A DNA stretch of 64,000 nt from an uncultured Clostridia bacterium (GTDB lineage: Bacteria > Bacillota > Clostridia > Christensenellales > UBA1242). The stretch is from contig CALWQM010000005.1 of NCBI GenBank assembly GCA_944383685.1, positions 20,619-84,618 of the forward strand, in the 5' to 3' direction. Within the stretch, counting starts at the first letter, position 1, and each line of letters begins with the position of its first letter. Below are positions 21,001 through 25,838 of the stretch, in pieces. Position numbers and translations under genes: made by a program. The notes below the pieces were generated by a model. That model did not search any database. It had not been told where the DNA came from and saw only the letters and a program-made list of their open reading frames with translations.

Positions 21001-23704
21001 TGTTCCTCCAACCTTCGTTTCAAACACAAGTGATGTTGAAATTGAAGAAGGAAACTTAATTACAATGCCTGCAAAGGATGTGTTTGTAACAGTTTCTGCT
21101 GAACCTGATAAAGACACAGTTTATGGAATTGAGGTTTACCTTGCTGACGCAACTGGTGGCTATGAAGATACAACAACTTTGAAGACCACTGGCACAGGAA
21201 CAACTGATGAAGCAATCGACCTTTCAACAGCACAAGGAATTGCAAACAGCACATTTACAGACGAACTTGTTGGATACACATATACTAGATATGAATTTGC
21301 AAACAGCGTTTCAACAATCGCTGGTGATGGCTCATCAATTATCAAACTTTACTATCAAAGAGTGCCATACAGAGTTACATTCTCATCAAGCTTAACCAAT
21401 GGCGCACAAATTCCTGAACAACAATCTGTTATTCATGGAACAGAAGTTGAAGTTGTCTTTGTTATAAATCAAGGATACAACTTGCCAACCGAAAACAGAT
21501 TTAAAGTTACAAGTGGTGAAAGTGATTACTCTCTTGAACTTCAAGTTGAAGAAAGCGAAACACCAGAAGGACTTAAACAATACACAGTGACATTCACAAT
21601 GCCAACAAGCAACATCAACATCAATATCAATGTTGCTGCAAACACTGACACTAAGTATACTGTAATTTATAAGTTTGAAAGTGTTAAGAACTTAAACACT
21701 TATGATGAAGCTCTTAATGAGACTCATGACTTTACAGGAACAACAGGTGAAGTTATAACAAAAGATATGATTGGACTTGGCGAAGAATTTGTTGCTCCAA
21801 CAGGATTTATTCTCAGCCACACAAGCATTGATGACCTTGCTCTCACAATTGGTGGAGATGGAAAGACTGTTGTTGAAGTGTTCTTCCTTAGACTTAGACA
21901 AAATCTTAAAGTTGAACTTCATGATGATAATCAAGGTATTGACGGAGATGTTGTTGTTAAGGTTGAAGGTGTTGAAGTTCCAACAATGCAAACAAGAGAG
22001 TGGACCATTGCTTATGAACAAAAGGTTGAACTCACCTTTAACATGAAGAGTGGTTACACCTTTGATGGCTTTGTTGTGAGTGGAAATGTTAAGGATAAGA
22101 CCGAAGATGTTTCTAACCGCAAACTCACCTTTACAACTGATGTTGAAGATGTCAATGTTTCAATCACTTTAACTGCAAGAAATTCTAAATACACAGTGAG
22201 ATACTTCTTACAGAAAGTTGTTGATATTGACAATTACTATGATCAAGACCCTGCAAACTATGATGTTCTCAACTGGGCTGTTGAACAAACTGCTCCAACA
22301 AACACCCACTTGACAACTGAAAACATCACAACTCAATTTATCACAAATATTGAATCTCTCAGTGGATACAATAGTGTTAAGGATAAATTTATTGGTTACG
22401 ATTTAACCGATGATGTGTTCACAACAGGTGGTGGTTGGATAAGTGCAACCGTTAACAGCACAGACGACATCACAGATTGGATTTATGTTGACGGCAACGG
22501 AACAACAGTAATCAATCTTTACATCAACAGGCTTATTGTTAATGTTGATATCAATGTTGACGATGACACACATATTGGAAATGTTGATGGTGAAAAAGAT
22601 TATGTTTATGGTGATGTTGTTACCATGACAGCAAACACAAACCCAGGTTATATCTTTGATTACTTAATGTTTAACGACACAAGACTTGACAAAGATTCAC
22701 CTAACTTGAAGGTTGTTGACAATGATGACAACACTCAAACAATAACTTACACATTCACAATCACAGAAGACACAATTGCTGAAAATGGTGGAATTGATAT
22801 TCAAGTTTACAGCACATTTGGAACTGCAAAATACACCATTGAACTTTATAAGCAAGTTCTTGATAACTCATTAAATATTGTGTTTGGTGAACCTGAAAAG
22901 ATTGAACTTACAGGAACAACTGAAAGTGCAATCAACTATGAAGAATATACAACCGCACCAGCAGGATACACTTATGAGGTTGAAAGAACTGATGCTGATG
23001 AAATAATCAAAGGTGACGGAACAAGCATTGTTAAACTTTACTTCATGCTTAATGCGATAACATTCCATTTGACCTATGGTGAAGGTGTAACAAATGTTCA
23101 AGTTTACAGCACATTTGGAAGTGTTGCTCAAAGTGAAGTTGTTGACAATGTTTACACATACACTGTTTCTTATACTGACACAATTTACTTTGAAGTTGAG
23201 CTTGAAGTTGGTTACGACTTTGATGGTATTGGCTTGTTAGTTGACGGCGAATATGAAATTCAAGATAACTCTGCAAATCCTGAATACAGAATGGTTATTC
23301 CTGCGGAAGAATTTAATATTCAAGCAAAAGCTTCAAGAAGATTAGTTTATGTTTACTATTTCACAGACACATCATCATCTTCTTATGCAGATTTCAGTAT
23401 GTATAAATATGGTGCCACTGCAACACTTAAACCAAACACATTCACAAAAGATGGTGCAACCTTCATGGGTTGGGCAACAACAACTGACAAGGCAAACCAA
23501 GGTGTTGTTGACTACGAAGATGGTGCAACCTTCACAATTACTGGCAATGTTAACTTGTATGCTGTTTGGGCAGAAAGTGGCGGAAGCAACTGGTGGATTT
23601 GGATTATAATTGCCTTTGCAATCATACTTGTAATAGTAATAATAATTATTATTATAGTTGTGGTTAAGAAGAAAAAAGAAAAGGATAAGATCCGCGCGAA
23701 ATAA
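2..23704 (+). CDS. Giant InlB B-repeat / MucBP-repeat surface protein, 5' end outside window
   Basis: The frame is open from base 2 and has no convincing start; the first in-frame start-like codon (TTG at 47) has no ribosome binding site and lies inside a repeat, so the gene begins to the left. At least 7,900 residues are encoded without interruption. More than forty modules carry the GY-[TNKED]-F-x-GW signature and end in an LYAxW-type strand, as in InlB B-repeats (Listeria-Bacteroides repeat, Flg_new). They alternate with MucBP-like modules (VEYY...GDGSTVVxxYxxR) and modules ending in TMPAxN. The C-terminus has a last repeat, then Trp-Trp, a helix of about 24 hydrophobic residues (nt about 23594-23665) and a Lys-rich cytoplasmic tail. 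There is no LPXTG, so I infer membrane anchoring with a long external repeat stalk. Cysteine is rare. The role is probably adhesion or cell-surface interaction, which is inference from the family. Confidence 0.9.
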   Translation, partial: SVESVVINNVSGGYELTMPSQDLTLTMISSANLIKVNMNANDEVGATKADALTNNEVYIRYNTKEIYANRSAENLYMPVGEAIKPVASRDGYTFKGWATSKTATEADVLIDSEGQLKANFTSSTVDGAVTLYAVWTANTNTRFVVEYYFQNIAGNGYDKQDSLTLDDLTGQTDVNINIETYKSYYTTEINGFTFARYTTLNSANGTEVENGSLNIDGDGSRVVRIYFTRNTYTLTINKDNGESNLTVTQRHGSTYSLPTVTKTGYNFNSWTKTSGEGTVSENTFTFGIGNAVVKALWDAKIITVTLDKGEGDSVTTETVYVKYDSNIIYKDAGCETPIVTPPTASKLAYDFNGFYYDGSLVISSVGALTSPWTLSEGPTITLTAEFKPHTYTITYEGNYGNPSVSDTEYTYVSEIVFATATRDGYTFGGWKVKNEGDIGNWVVDQVYQGTIDAPSNLYGDITLVAEWTATPYTATFNTNGGSTVDPIPYDIKSTLTMPTVSKAGYKFTGWTVDETVGNWNKDATYQIGEQINNKFGNVSFTANWAESTDTEYQVHIYYQNLDKGYTTFETSQRYGTTGQTITIDYVTNPNAVTITDSNKSQTYSRDGFHVDTTQSNTQSATVGANGDTVINVYFARNEYTLTVNAGNGISSVTPNGAKSVIFGQEVAIDATVQDGYNFVNWTVTSGTTPTTKDEEEFIATAKSQTIVIGLGNVTLLANASTQSYTITYVNGEEQTPASYDVTDPINLMQVTKTGYTFGGWAVSNNEGNWTEEVITSTTIPAGKWGNVTLTAKWNVNTVEVTLKANDSVGSTRIDSLPNGGKVYITYDSKNIYSTRGGDAYPYTVNPDNLIENLKVTRNGYEFLGWALTPDATADDCIIGSDGLLKEVWTTNGQDGSVLYAIWKANTIKVTLNIDAETTLTDTEVYVVFDKNVIYADNTLSTTYAPVATKPGYTFDGFYQDETQVINASGKLVSNWTYSYTDTSLDAKFTATSYTITYEGANGTPSVNSQPYTTDSSVTLATATRTGYTFAGWIVKENVVVDGVTTWTKDEQISSPVDTSERYGDVTLVATWTANTYTIKYDANDDALIGTATGTTHDTPATYDQNVTLQMNGYTLTGYKFKEWNTQADGNGTSYTQGQALTKPNFCTGASGNTEFTLYAIWEIQSYELTLEKATGIASVSAKEVAGQVTKVEGSENKYTVVYGTAVTLNYTLESGYNFDKWTVTTGTATISDNVLTMPANNITVTAYARAIGYYINYNGNGGRINGDTSYSVAVDYAQTVNIYGAGEEANTISRTGYTFAGWNTQENGSGTPYTAGQSYTHEIVGDLTLFAQWTALKYDVIYNADNGLDDSYTQVDGATYDANYTFLANTDTNLQFKKTGYTFQGWSTTQGAPEVEYNAGDSIVYTTDEDLTLYAVWKANNYSIEYNANDTSGYYYGSAAGSTPYTSATYGQDVEIRACGYTLSGYTFKGWNTQADGNGTSYTPGQEGVRNLKTEEGEVLTLYAIWNANPYTITVKDTDTGSANENKIIDVHYADILTAENFIDNASTYTKTGYTLSGFFVEGTEVMFAAADGTLVENVKTTTDIIKNRQYVYANNLVVEAKYNANPYTVNFNVNDRPDDPNDHPTVETPSKTVHQDGTFDEGNLWPTPVNEGYIFYGWSTRNDYYMYLEEAFRTNYSKFADALNDTYLFTTTIESENEETQEKENVKVVFMKTNAPSVDEATSIDEILWKVTDIKGASGEDDHDFILGDEVVDGTTWTDNTLNLYAMWVGKNDIKYTILYLKEELVYNQDATEFTDIDQYPDEENMLAVGDSVNYQDPHATEENKDVPKLTYKVEKIDKPANAMTGDNVYNYIASQNYRGFKYYAYEYYQETITGEGNTVIYVFYTRIAYDLNLSTSKGIASVGATITGSETGAVTEVTPGKAYKVKYGATVTLSYVKSAGYTFSTWTQNKSDVEKVSVSGNSFVMNAVNPVNLTAYATPNVDTQFIVEHHFEQLDGTHKQNTGLKPNDVEKGTTDTSITVTGFVDNSITGFTYESRYETGKYVDGRWTKDEDSSLNIDGDGSKVVRLFYSRNDYAFTFNSNQANGYSDLSVTVGSVDQGDTLANITVPYEQQVTISVTVKNGYTFEGFISSNPELIANVDKGNEGIVKSGSTYSYTFTMPADNFTFTANISRNTNTAFTIKYMFEKLDIQDLTGHNKYEELGAHPSTTGHGTTEDVITLAHLGTLPTETGFTYVNFGYLEADGSFSPVYISGEGDSTVYVYFNRKTYTGTVNYLYGAGSIHENDQIKASTVIEGMRFGERQPVSVDPITGYTASDNSVTVAITEDKDFTYNVTFTPNTYDITWDFAGGQGSAGAGNYTIETAITLPTLTKAGYVFGGYTVGLVGDGEHSFVGNETFKDTIAAGNYGDIKLTAIWGEIENNVKFKLTNLTYTGEDAVLSGNEYTATLSANKGYSLPETIKVTIGGTEQTVTYDKESGKITIPGNLVVGDIVITADGVANRYKVTLNINDANFLNGSTNAVTTVENASINNGIIELWAVYNGDYNTLYTTKDGSVSIDLDAFTSETLTRTGYDFTGEWLTARYTADNKASDAVQVTGDTKFALDEDTTVLYAYWTTKIITLTLTENEGETATHDKVYVRYDGNGIYSDEDATNLCNPTATKTGYTFNGFYNADTLIITSTGTLNAAPWRNGDADMTLTADFDATPYTITFVADGGADVEAMPYTIESLERLPSTTKNGYDFLGWKPTQNVGPISDGYAWLASETYAAGTALTGKYGDVTLVAQWNPVEYTITYNAGQVDEQNVGSFTEDYLDKTTQKYTIESTETVYPASAVELQGYRFTGWKVTSESQGSWTKDAIITADYALLNKTGNVTLTAQWEAQPNTVTINVTNATADYEQTVLSGEEYTATITVNAGYTLPTAITVKVNGTEITLTEDYTYEQATGTITIKEGVINGNVEITGASVANKYDVTITGQNGHAQVSATNENDYDYTVKYNATTGVNFTVYAKADAGYSDVEFTVTAGSATIGEVTFKDGVYSAEVSGFTASFTITATTTANTNNVIYTLNNVQRDSGADKVASGEEYKGKISAVNGYSIPSAITIKNGTETLEANTHYTYSAETGEFTINAGVITSTVEIIATGVANNYQVTFNLNDFASTQNGSTSVESVVVGEQNIAISNGRISLWVKYGTDYNTLYIDEQGSASVTFDAFASASVITRKGYVFGGFYTEQLAVGASIEGKTEVNGDDTFTTPNNTTEVFAYWTAGTAEYKVEHYKMNLQGNYDSVTPTTETLSATTDTMVTPAVKSTALSTDEFYGFTAPETQTVKVEANGSTVIKYYYTRNVYTLSLTLGNGVKSVSATISNPVATGGDELGENQYHVYFGDSVTIDAVAEEGYTFKGVWTKTESGSPDITVGQDTTEGTFTLNVAQNVGYQAEATANEYEVTFDVNGGNALEEGQDKKTVTYNQKYGALPTPTRDGFAFGGWYVEDLDDNAPVEGKTLITSETIVSITGPQTLYAYWTVNNYDLTVIYKYADQEKPAAETLVVSMAYGAEITEATLQIQKIEGYSHDYVVGGGISLPTTMPVGGLTVTVTYTPNEHKIILVPNYPDSASASEPENVEIPTVYNQNIAITTIKTLGWTVAGYTFQGWKAADGQTYADGYTFAPWNIDADLTLEAQWQANTDTTFTVNIHMMGTDGEYDVVETPMTGTTDSKIVFTSNETTLTINGTSYTYPGMKFNSEKSTVITTEIYISGNGDTEFDVYFDRMQFTLTLNKGTGIGSVSMTPDPVEGKYYYGQEVTINAVVSEGYTWSTWNVADGIAPTTKDQTGFVGTTQNQTIIIGLGDVTLQAEATINSYKLFIDPNGGNYAGIDDVDETSGLQYVEMPYMSTYTLNRPSKDGFDFAGWALKEGSKGNVEYDAETGWVYTFGAGDGTVIAQWSANRYEVVINLNDFYNDNGTTTAETTLTTLPNGTELSIVDGKITLYATYGQKYDKLYISTSSDEYVSIADFTIDTLTRDGYTFVNFTDSQGNPVTADTTCDETSSVEIKANWQAKVYDLTVNVNKAGKVSVAVTGAAEEEGVYKVTFDTEITLTATPSEGYHFVNYTATSELSQNATYKFRYTNVGPMTITANVANNTYTITYNNNGGSGTIDPTDATYDENVTLSSGKGFVKAGYTLTGWAYEEETYEPSEEGIFNFTSVNGGSVELRAIWTANTYNVNFVTNGGTDMNPMNGVTYDVPTMITESTTKAGYNFLGYALTNGTSAEVTTVTDEDIQGASCADLTEYLVQLGEGGIYLYDENYYVFNLAETNGATVPVYAIWTPGKADYKVEYYLEGLTDNDWILDTVFEEEGITFTPNSTTINGNTESLVTIDETKTYTGFTLDKSVAGTKTSGEVAGDGSLTLRLYYRRNTYSVNIIIPDLSDAERGETGITGVNSVDTTGTYKVENRFKFNTEVTVSADIKAGYTFNNYTVTDGEVYTTGASYTFTIKNDTEITINLTRGTFNYTINYKFQNLEGTAYVDDENYESTTLSGLVDSKVLYSDIAGKIVEVPGFLYAGFTENVTVTSDGLAEVNINYDRDFFEITLQTTTGVASLTATGDYCTPNGTTEGTTTYRVKFDSSVTLNYVLNAGYAFKSWSETLVQVGTDADDNDLTGFGTLTMPADDLNIVVNTTPVIVDFTLNYLGEAFKDYDPESGNFDVFTVSLGTETKQGYTDTEIDDIRDYNPKDFDGFTRATFESGKKISGDGTTVINVYYTRNDINITVDLTEGVESITLNVNETDYTLTKEFTADESISIKYEAKVYVSYTLTDDAGYKFVSFNGVQVNADESENYFTVPKDAFTLSITTEPNEFTITFQGNNGTYTPSEPEQDNTYYTQTGVKFNREVTLIANEFTRAGYEFLGWATSQENADSRTVEYTDGESFMFDNAENMTLYAVWGNNTYTITYNGNGGYIEQEEGDPIVTYPHGEEVNYDEEITLLENRFDRTGFTFVGWSRSDKTLDTTGLTNSDGTWTAINLTTKANENVVLYAWWEENTYTLKYNSNYSQYSDNEDVEIEDKVYTYTEKFNALAHSDEKLNFALTGYTFAGWNRKPDGTGDSVNAGEELESLTAKDNDTVVLYAIWEANEYTIVFDGNGATSGNMDSVTATYDTPYAIAANGFNKTAYDFNGWSLSNDNVSVVKNVDSLDEITTSGIYYLTTTGTYYVYNLATGETDDTSKTIYVAWLAHTYTITYMANGGTFDEILTAESTYEKTFTIEDTVTFVSGDELTLEGYTLVGYSLSNINGNWTDKFSGDITLSATPSVTGVYGNVTLTAIWRINSYNLTITYKYGANGNDKDETEAYDEFTSQVEFNASYNQPSPSINGYTADQLTVSGTMPAHDVEVEVLYTANVYTLTFNYMDTTGTGDVDKFEYDKVKVKYDAKYETAYVEGQEGKPVGLGAPTREGYTFAGWYTDSKYSAGTLITDDDVVSILRDTEIFARWTPNADTAYTVEYYFESLDSAENFEIDASYTKTGTGTTDTAITETMVKTLTSGQWPTKTGFTYSRNSLNNTTINADGSTVVKVYYSRDYNTLTLNSTDGIDSFVASANKVAEGQQDTFYITGSGNTYRVRYGSEIKLTYTISDKGYRFVNYTATGIDAEQDIDDNGVFTMVDSNIQITANAEAKEFTIIFHKNDGAKPEETTTQTATYRETVKLNNNTFERAGYGFAGWARSPESTEVAYANGADFTLSSNYATEYNLYAIWTADAISFTIDAGTGIIKENIVLKVNGEVKDVNTATLRYEDNVEIDVSGAIKNGYDFESIVNGATTIREMTYSFVLTETTVLKVNATPRNDSQFKVVFAQRNIEDTAYVETESQIVSGATTDKVVTRVYLDEFISNIDTKFAGFFYTSFSNSLTEGEQVFTIIYNKEITEEDEEGSYTTVYILYNRYHYGMSLNATTGYSTFTADGTVDGTVNYYDADGEYRVDFGAEVRIYLDLNPGYSLEGFSIKAIEATGSKDGTEETVLGEEHDLTFNEDENAYYLDDTKLFTFIYNDAGYYVLSVMPYYDLEITANITANEYEVRYYRYWNTADVTYDPDTVTFNTPYSIKNINKFPDFNKSGWDFAGWATSKVDADQKTVTYRAEDFVDENDLSIGNYTFDHDLELYAVWTQGNSSYKIEYYLEELNGDYNIDSERTKNLSGLTDSTVTTTDYEVSITGYVINRELSTTSGTVTADGQLTLKLYYERINYKLTINGNNRFTSLGLVASKNVTNENFDEETCVYTADVTYGATVTLTYETVPGYTFASWNVTSGSADIEGNTLTMPADNVVVSVVEKPETYTLTFEANGGHVEGEEETTSYEQQFEYMSSANLTANKFVKDGYTFKNWTINGKTYQDNELFTYNFTENVTATAEWTPNTNTAYKIIVHIQNLNGEGYTSSTAADMTGTTGATITQDNAKTALINKLTELGITITRGEEGFNFVRFEEDDLTINGNGTTVVNAYFDRKILTNEFRIDSEGVEKIVVNYFSIEDKQEHTFEYTTGAENKTIKVAFGQEFTIQPIFEAGYEFDLIARYFGEDVDFTWNHEDLGAGQDTNTLTTSSGINDNAIYAVTAKRLSYTITYHENFLETGTGTDTQTVTYLDAFSLRTPFSHAGYNFLGWAEEEDGAKVYEPTQSFNNYTWTDNIDLYGVWEAITYTIKYNPYQASEGEMMEDTAVTYDVITALSNNVFTYLGHNFVGWSLSAGGENVVQTVATKAEIVNPGYYYCEEDSTYYVYNVTVTDKDVITLSPVWEANTYKVILHSNTEADLTSDIGDFEYGVEGKIPAFNTLSWTNEGYDFNGWYYMNGDDKVLLGEGVGADKEVTFMNLTLNDNATVDLYVNWVKGLTTYKAIILKQMLNEEYDSTDPENYILFSSSLNAITGDFVTAKYVYDTYIVESEYAEITGFTYDAERNAEESFEIKGDGSTTVYIYYTRNTYTLNITLGTGIESAEAIIADTNYSFAGQDGNVMKYNIYYQGQVSMTATAKQGYQDVPPTFVSNTSDVEIEEGNLITMPAKDVFVTVSAEPDKDTVYGIEVYLADATGGYEDTTTLKTTGTGTTDEAIDLSTAQGIANSTFTDELVGYTYTRYEFANSVSTIAGDGSSIIKLYYQRVPYRVTFSSSLTNGAQIPEQQSVIHGTEVEVVFVINQGYNLPTENRFKVTSGESDYSLELQVEESETPEGLKQYTVTFTMPTSNINININVAANTDTKYTVIYKFESVKNLNTYDEALNETHDFTGTTGEVITKDMIGLGEEFVAPTGFILSHTSIDDLALTIGGDGKTVVEVFFLRLRQNLKVELHDDNQGIDGDVVVKVEGVEVPTMQTREWTIAYEQKVELTFNMKSGYTFDGFVVSGNVKDKTEDVSNRKLTFTTDVEDVNVSITLTARNSKYTVRYFLQKVVDIDNYYDQDPANYDVLNWAVEQTAPTNTHLTTENITTQFITNIESLSGYNSVKDKFIGYDLTDDVFTTGGGWISATVNSTDDITDWIYVDGNGTTVINLYINRLIVNVDINVDDDTHIGNVDGEKDYVYGDVVTMTANTNPGYIFDYLMFNDTRLDKDSPNLKVVDNDDNTQTITYTFTITEDTIAENGGIDIQVYSTFGTAKYTIELYKQVLDNSLNIVFGEPEKIELTGTTESAINYEEYTTAPAGYTYEVERTDADEIIKGDGTSIVKLYFMLNAITFHLTYGEGVTNVQVYSTFGSVAQSEVVDNVYTYTVSYTDTIYFEVELEVGYDFDGIGLLVDGEYEIQDNSANPEYRMVIPAEEFNIQAKASRRLVYVYYFTDTSSSSYADFSMYKYGATATLKPNTFTKDGATFMGWATTTDKANQGVVDYEDGATFTITGNVNLYAVWAESGGSNWWIWIIIAFAIILVIVIIIIIIVVVKKKKEKDKIRAK
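3367..4440 (+). repeat. 30-bp perfect direct repeat within repeat modules (3367-3396 and 4411-4440)
   Basis: Bases 3367-3396 and 4411-4440 are identical and encode the same WNTQADGNG stretch in two InlB-type modules. Most modules have diverged at the DNA level, so this pair suggests a recent duplication or gene conversion and a possible site for repeat-number change. Confidence 0.75.
4985..5690 (+). other. Non-repetitive insert inside the giant surface protein
   Basis: This segment of about 235 residues breaks the regular GYxFxGW spacing. It is rich in Asp, Glu, Tyr and Asn, has longer acidic runs, and its DNA is more AT-rich than the flanking repeats. It ends in a MucBP-like strand (GEGNTVIYVFYTR), so part may be a diverged MucBP module with an extended insertion. 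I recognise no known domain in it. Confidence 0.5.
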
Positions 23705-23710
23705 TAACAA

Positions 23711-23740
23711 AAAGACTTAGCAAATGCTAAGTCTTTTTTG
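23711..23740 (+). terminator. Rho-independent terminator of the giant gene
   Basis: An 11-bp stem (AAGACTTAGCA paired with TGCTAAGTCTT) is followed by a T-run, six bases after the tandem TAA TAA stops. Confidence 0.9.
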
Positions 23741-23839
23741 TTTGTTTAAGGGATAAAATAGAAAAAAATTAATTTTAAAAATTTGAATTTTATTTGGTAA
23801 TTTTTGTTATTTGTTATAAAATAATTAAAGGAGGATTTT

Positions 23840-25006
23840 ATGAAAATTAATGTTGTTCAATATGGTTGTGGCAAAATGAGCAAATACACAATGCGTTATG
23901 CCATGGAAAAAGGTTGCAAAATTGTTGCTGCTTTTGATTGTGATGAAAATAAGATTGGAAAAGATATTGGAGATATAATTGAAGACGGCAAGACTTATAA
24001 AGTTAAAGTGCAAGATTCCAAAAATTTTGAGAAGTATATCTCATCTCACACCGTGGACATTGTGATTGTGACAACCATGTCATATATCAAAGATATGTAT
24101 GAACCACTTTTAATTTGTGCAAAGTGTGGAGTAAATGCAATAACAACTGCCGAAGAAGCATTTTTCCCACAAAACAGCAGTCCAAAAACATACAAGATGA
24201 TTGATGATTTGGCTGTGGAAAACAACTGCACAATTTGTGGAAGTGGTTACCAAGATGTTTTTTGGGGAAATTTAATCAGTGTGCTTGCTGGGGCAACTCA
24301 AAAAATAACAAAAATTAAGGGTTCAAGTTCTTATAATGTTGAAGATTATGGCATTGCACTTGCAAAGGCACATGGGGCAGGGCTTTCACTTGAAGATTTT
24401 GAAAAAGAAGTTGCTTCTGCTGATAATATTTCTAATGTTGAACGCAAAAAACTTATTCAAAAGGGTGAGTTTGTTCCAAGTTATATGTGGAATGTTAATG
24501 GTTGGCTTTGCAGCAAACTTGGGCTTACTGTGGTTAATCAAACTCAAAAATGCATTCCGCATGTTGCAAAAGAGGACTTATACAGTTCAACTTTAAATAT
24601 GACAATTCCAAAAGGTTATGCAACTGGCATGAGTGCAATTGTAACCACTGAAACAAAAGAAGGGATTGTTATCGAAAGTGAATGCATTGGCAAGGTGTAT
24701 GATAAAACTGAGTGCGATAAAAACGATTGGACAATCATGGGTGAACCAAACACCAGAGTTGTGATTGAAAGACCAAGCACTGTGGAACTTACTTGCGCAA
24801 CAGTTGTCAACAGGATTCCAGAAGTTATCATGGCACCAGCTGGATATTTCACAACAGATTTAATGCCAGAAAATTTTTATAAGTTTGGCAAACTTGACGA
24901 TTATCTTTTTGAAGTTGAAGAAGATGAATGTTGCTGTCACGATGACTGTCATTGTCACGAACATGAAGAATGTGACTGCGGAGATAAAAAACATTCAAAA
25001 AAATAA
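23840..25006 (+). CDS. 2,4-diaminopentanoate dehydrogenase-like NAD(P)-dependent oxidoreductase with His/Cys-rich tail
   Basis: The 388-residue protein starts with a Rossmann NAD(P)-binding segment (VVQYGCGKMSKYTM, residues 5-18). It follows the layout of dihydrodipicolinate reductase-like enzymes, with an I-V-T-T-M strand near 78 and an AITTAEEAFFP segment near 100. The closest family I recognise is 2,4-diaminopentanoate dehydrogenase of ornithine fermentation. No ornithine-degradation genes are adjacent, so the substrate is uncertain. The last 25 residues are packed with Cys and His (CCCHDDCHCHEHEECDC), a likely metal-binding tail not expected in the family. AAAGGAGG precedes the ATG, and a terminator follows immediately, so the gene appears monocistronic. 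Confidence 0.7.
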   Translation: MKINVVQYGCGKMSKYTMRYAMEKGCKIVAAFDCDENKIGKDIGDIIEDGKTYKVKVQDSKNFEKYISSHTVDIVIVTTMSYIKDMYEPLLICAKCGVNAITTAEEAFFPQNSSPKTYKMIDDLAVENNCTICGSGYQDVFWGNLISVLAGATQKITKIKGSSSYNVEDYGIALAKAHGAGLSLEDFEKEVASADNISNVERKKLIQKGEFVPSYMWNVNGWLCSKLGLTVVNQTQKCIPHVAKEDLYSSTLNMTIPKGYATGMSAIVTTETKEGIVIESECIGKVYDKTECDKNDWTIMGEPNTRVVIERPSTVELTCATVVNRIPEVIMAPAGYFTTDLMPENFYKFGKLDDYLFEVEEDECCCHDDCHCHEHEECDCGDKKHSKK

Positions 25007-25010
25007 AAAT

Positions 25011-25040
25011 TAAAAGTAAGATTTAATCTTACTTTTTTGT
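25011..25040 (+). terminator. Terminator downstream of the dehydrogenase
   Basis: AAAAGTAAGATT pairs with AATCTTACTTTT over a two-base apex and is followed by T residues. Confidence 0.85.
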
Positions 25041-25064
25041 AAATAAAAAATTTAAAGGAGAGAT

Positions 25065-25697
25065 ATGAACAAAGGATTTTTGGTCACCTTTGAGGGCGGT
25101 GAAGGATGTGGCAAAAGCACACAAATTAAATTGTTTATAAAATTTTTGGAAGAACAAAAATTGAACTTTATTTTGTCACGTGAGCCAGGTGGCTGTGTGC
25201 TTGGTGAAAAGATAAGAGCAATTCTTTTGCATTCAAAAGAAGACATGAGTGCTTTGAGTGAGTTTTTTCTTTTTTGCGCAAACAGGGCTGAACATGTGAA
25301 GGAAGTTATTAAACCTGCTCTTGAAGAAGGAAAAATTGTTGTGATTGATAGATATTACGATTCTTCTTTGGCATATCAAGGTTATGCAGGTAATTTGGAT
25401 ATTAAAAAATTAAAAAACATAACTGCTTTTGCAACAGACAATGTTGTGCCAGATTTAACTTTTCTTCTTGACATAAGTTATGAGGAGGGTTTTGGAAGAA
25501 AGGCGAAAGATGAAAACTTAAAAAATCTGGATAGAATTGAGCAAAGAGATAGGGCATATCATGAAAAAGTAAGACAAGGATATTTAAAACTTGCAAAAGA
25601 AGAACCAAATCGTTTTGTGGTTATTGACGCATCTAAAAGCCTTGAAGAAATACACGAAGAAATTATTAAAATATTCTTAAAAAGAATAAAAAAATAA
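25065..25697 (+). CDS. tmk: Thymidylate kinase
   Basis: This 210-residue protein phosphorylates dTMP to dTDP, an essential step in dTTP synthesis. The P-loop FEGGEGCGKST is at residues 9-19, the DR(Y/H) motif with its substrate-binding extension (DRYYDSSLAYQG) near residue 94, and a LID-type Arg-containing segment near 150. The length is normal for the family. AAAGGAGAG lies just before the ATG. It sits between two terminators and is therefore probably transcribed alone. Confidence 0.97.
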   Translation: MNKGFLVTFEGGEGCGKSTQIKLFIKFLEEQKLNFILSREPGGCVLGEKIRAILLHSKEDMSALSEFFLFCANRAEHVKEVIKPALEEGKIVVIDRYYDSSLAYQGYAGNLDIKKLKNITAFATDNVVPDLTFLLDISYEEGFGRKAKDENLKNLDRIEQRDRAYHEKVRQGYLKLAKEEPNRFVVIDASKSLEEIHEEIIKIFLKRIKK

Positions 25698-25801
25698 ATA
25701 ATTAAAAAATAAATAAAAATATTTTAAATAAAATTAAAATAAATTTATGAAAATATTGTATATTCGTGTTAAAAAATATATGAAAAAATAAAATATAAAT
25801 T

Positions 25802-25838
25802 AAAAAACACATTAATTAATTTTAATGTGTTTTATTTT
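25802..25838. terminator. Bidirectional terminator between tmk and the convergent GNAT gene
   Basis: AAAACACATTAA pairs with TTAATGTGTTTT, with A-rich and T-rich flanks on both sides. It can serve tmk on the plus strand and the 26 kb operon on the minus strand. Confidence 0.85.

Noticed and set aside
1-23704. Periodic DNA similarity suggesting a CRISPR array or satellite
   Set aside because: The periodicity is codon-level repetition of protein modules of about 65-100 residues in one open frame. Units are diverged and there is no short repeat with unique spacers.
23375-23710. Minus-strand frame at the end of the giant gene
   Set aside because: It is a shadow of the repeat and membrane-anchor coding sequence and has biased composition (Asn/Tyr-rich, Cys-rich).
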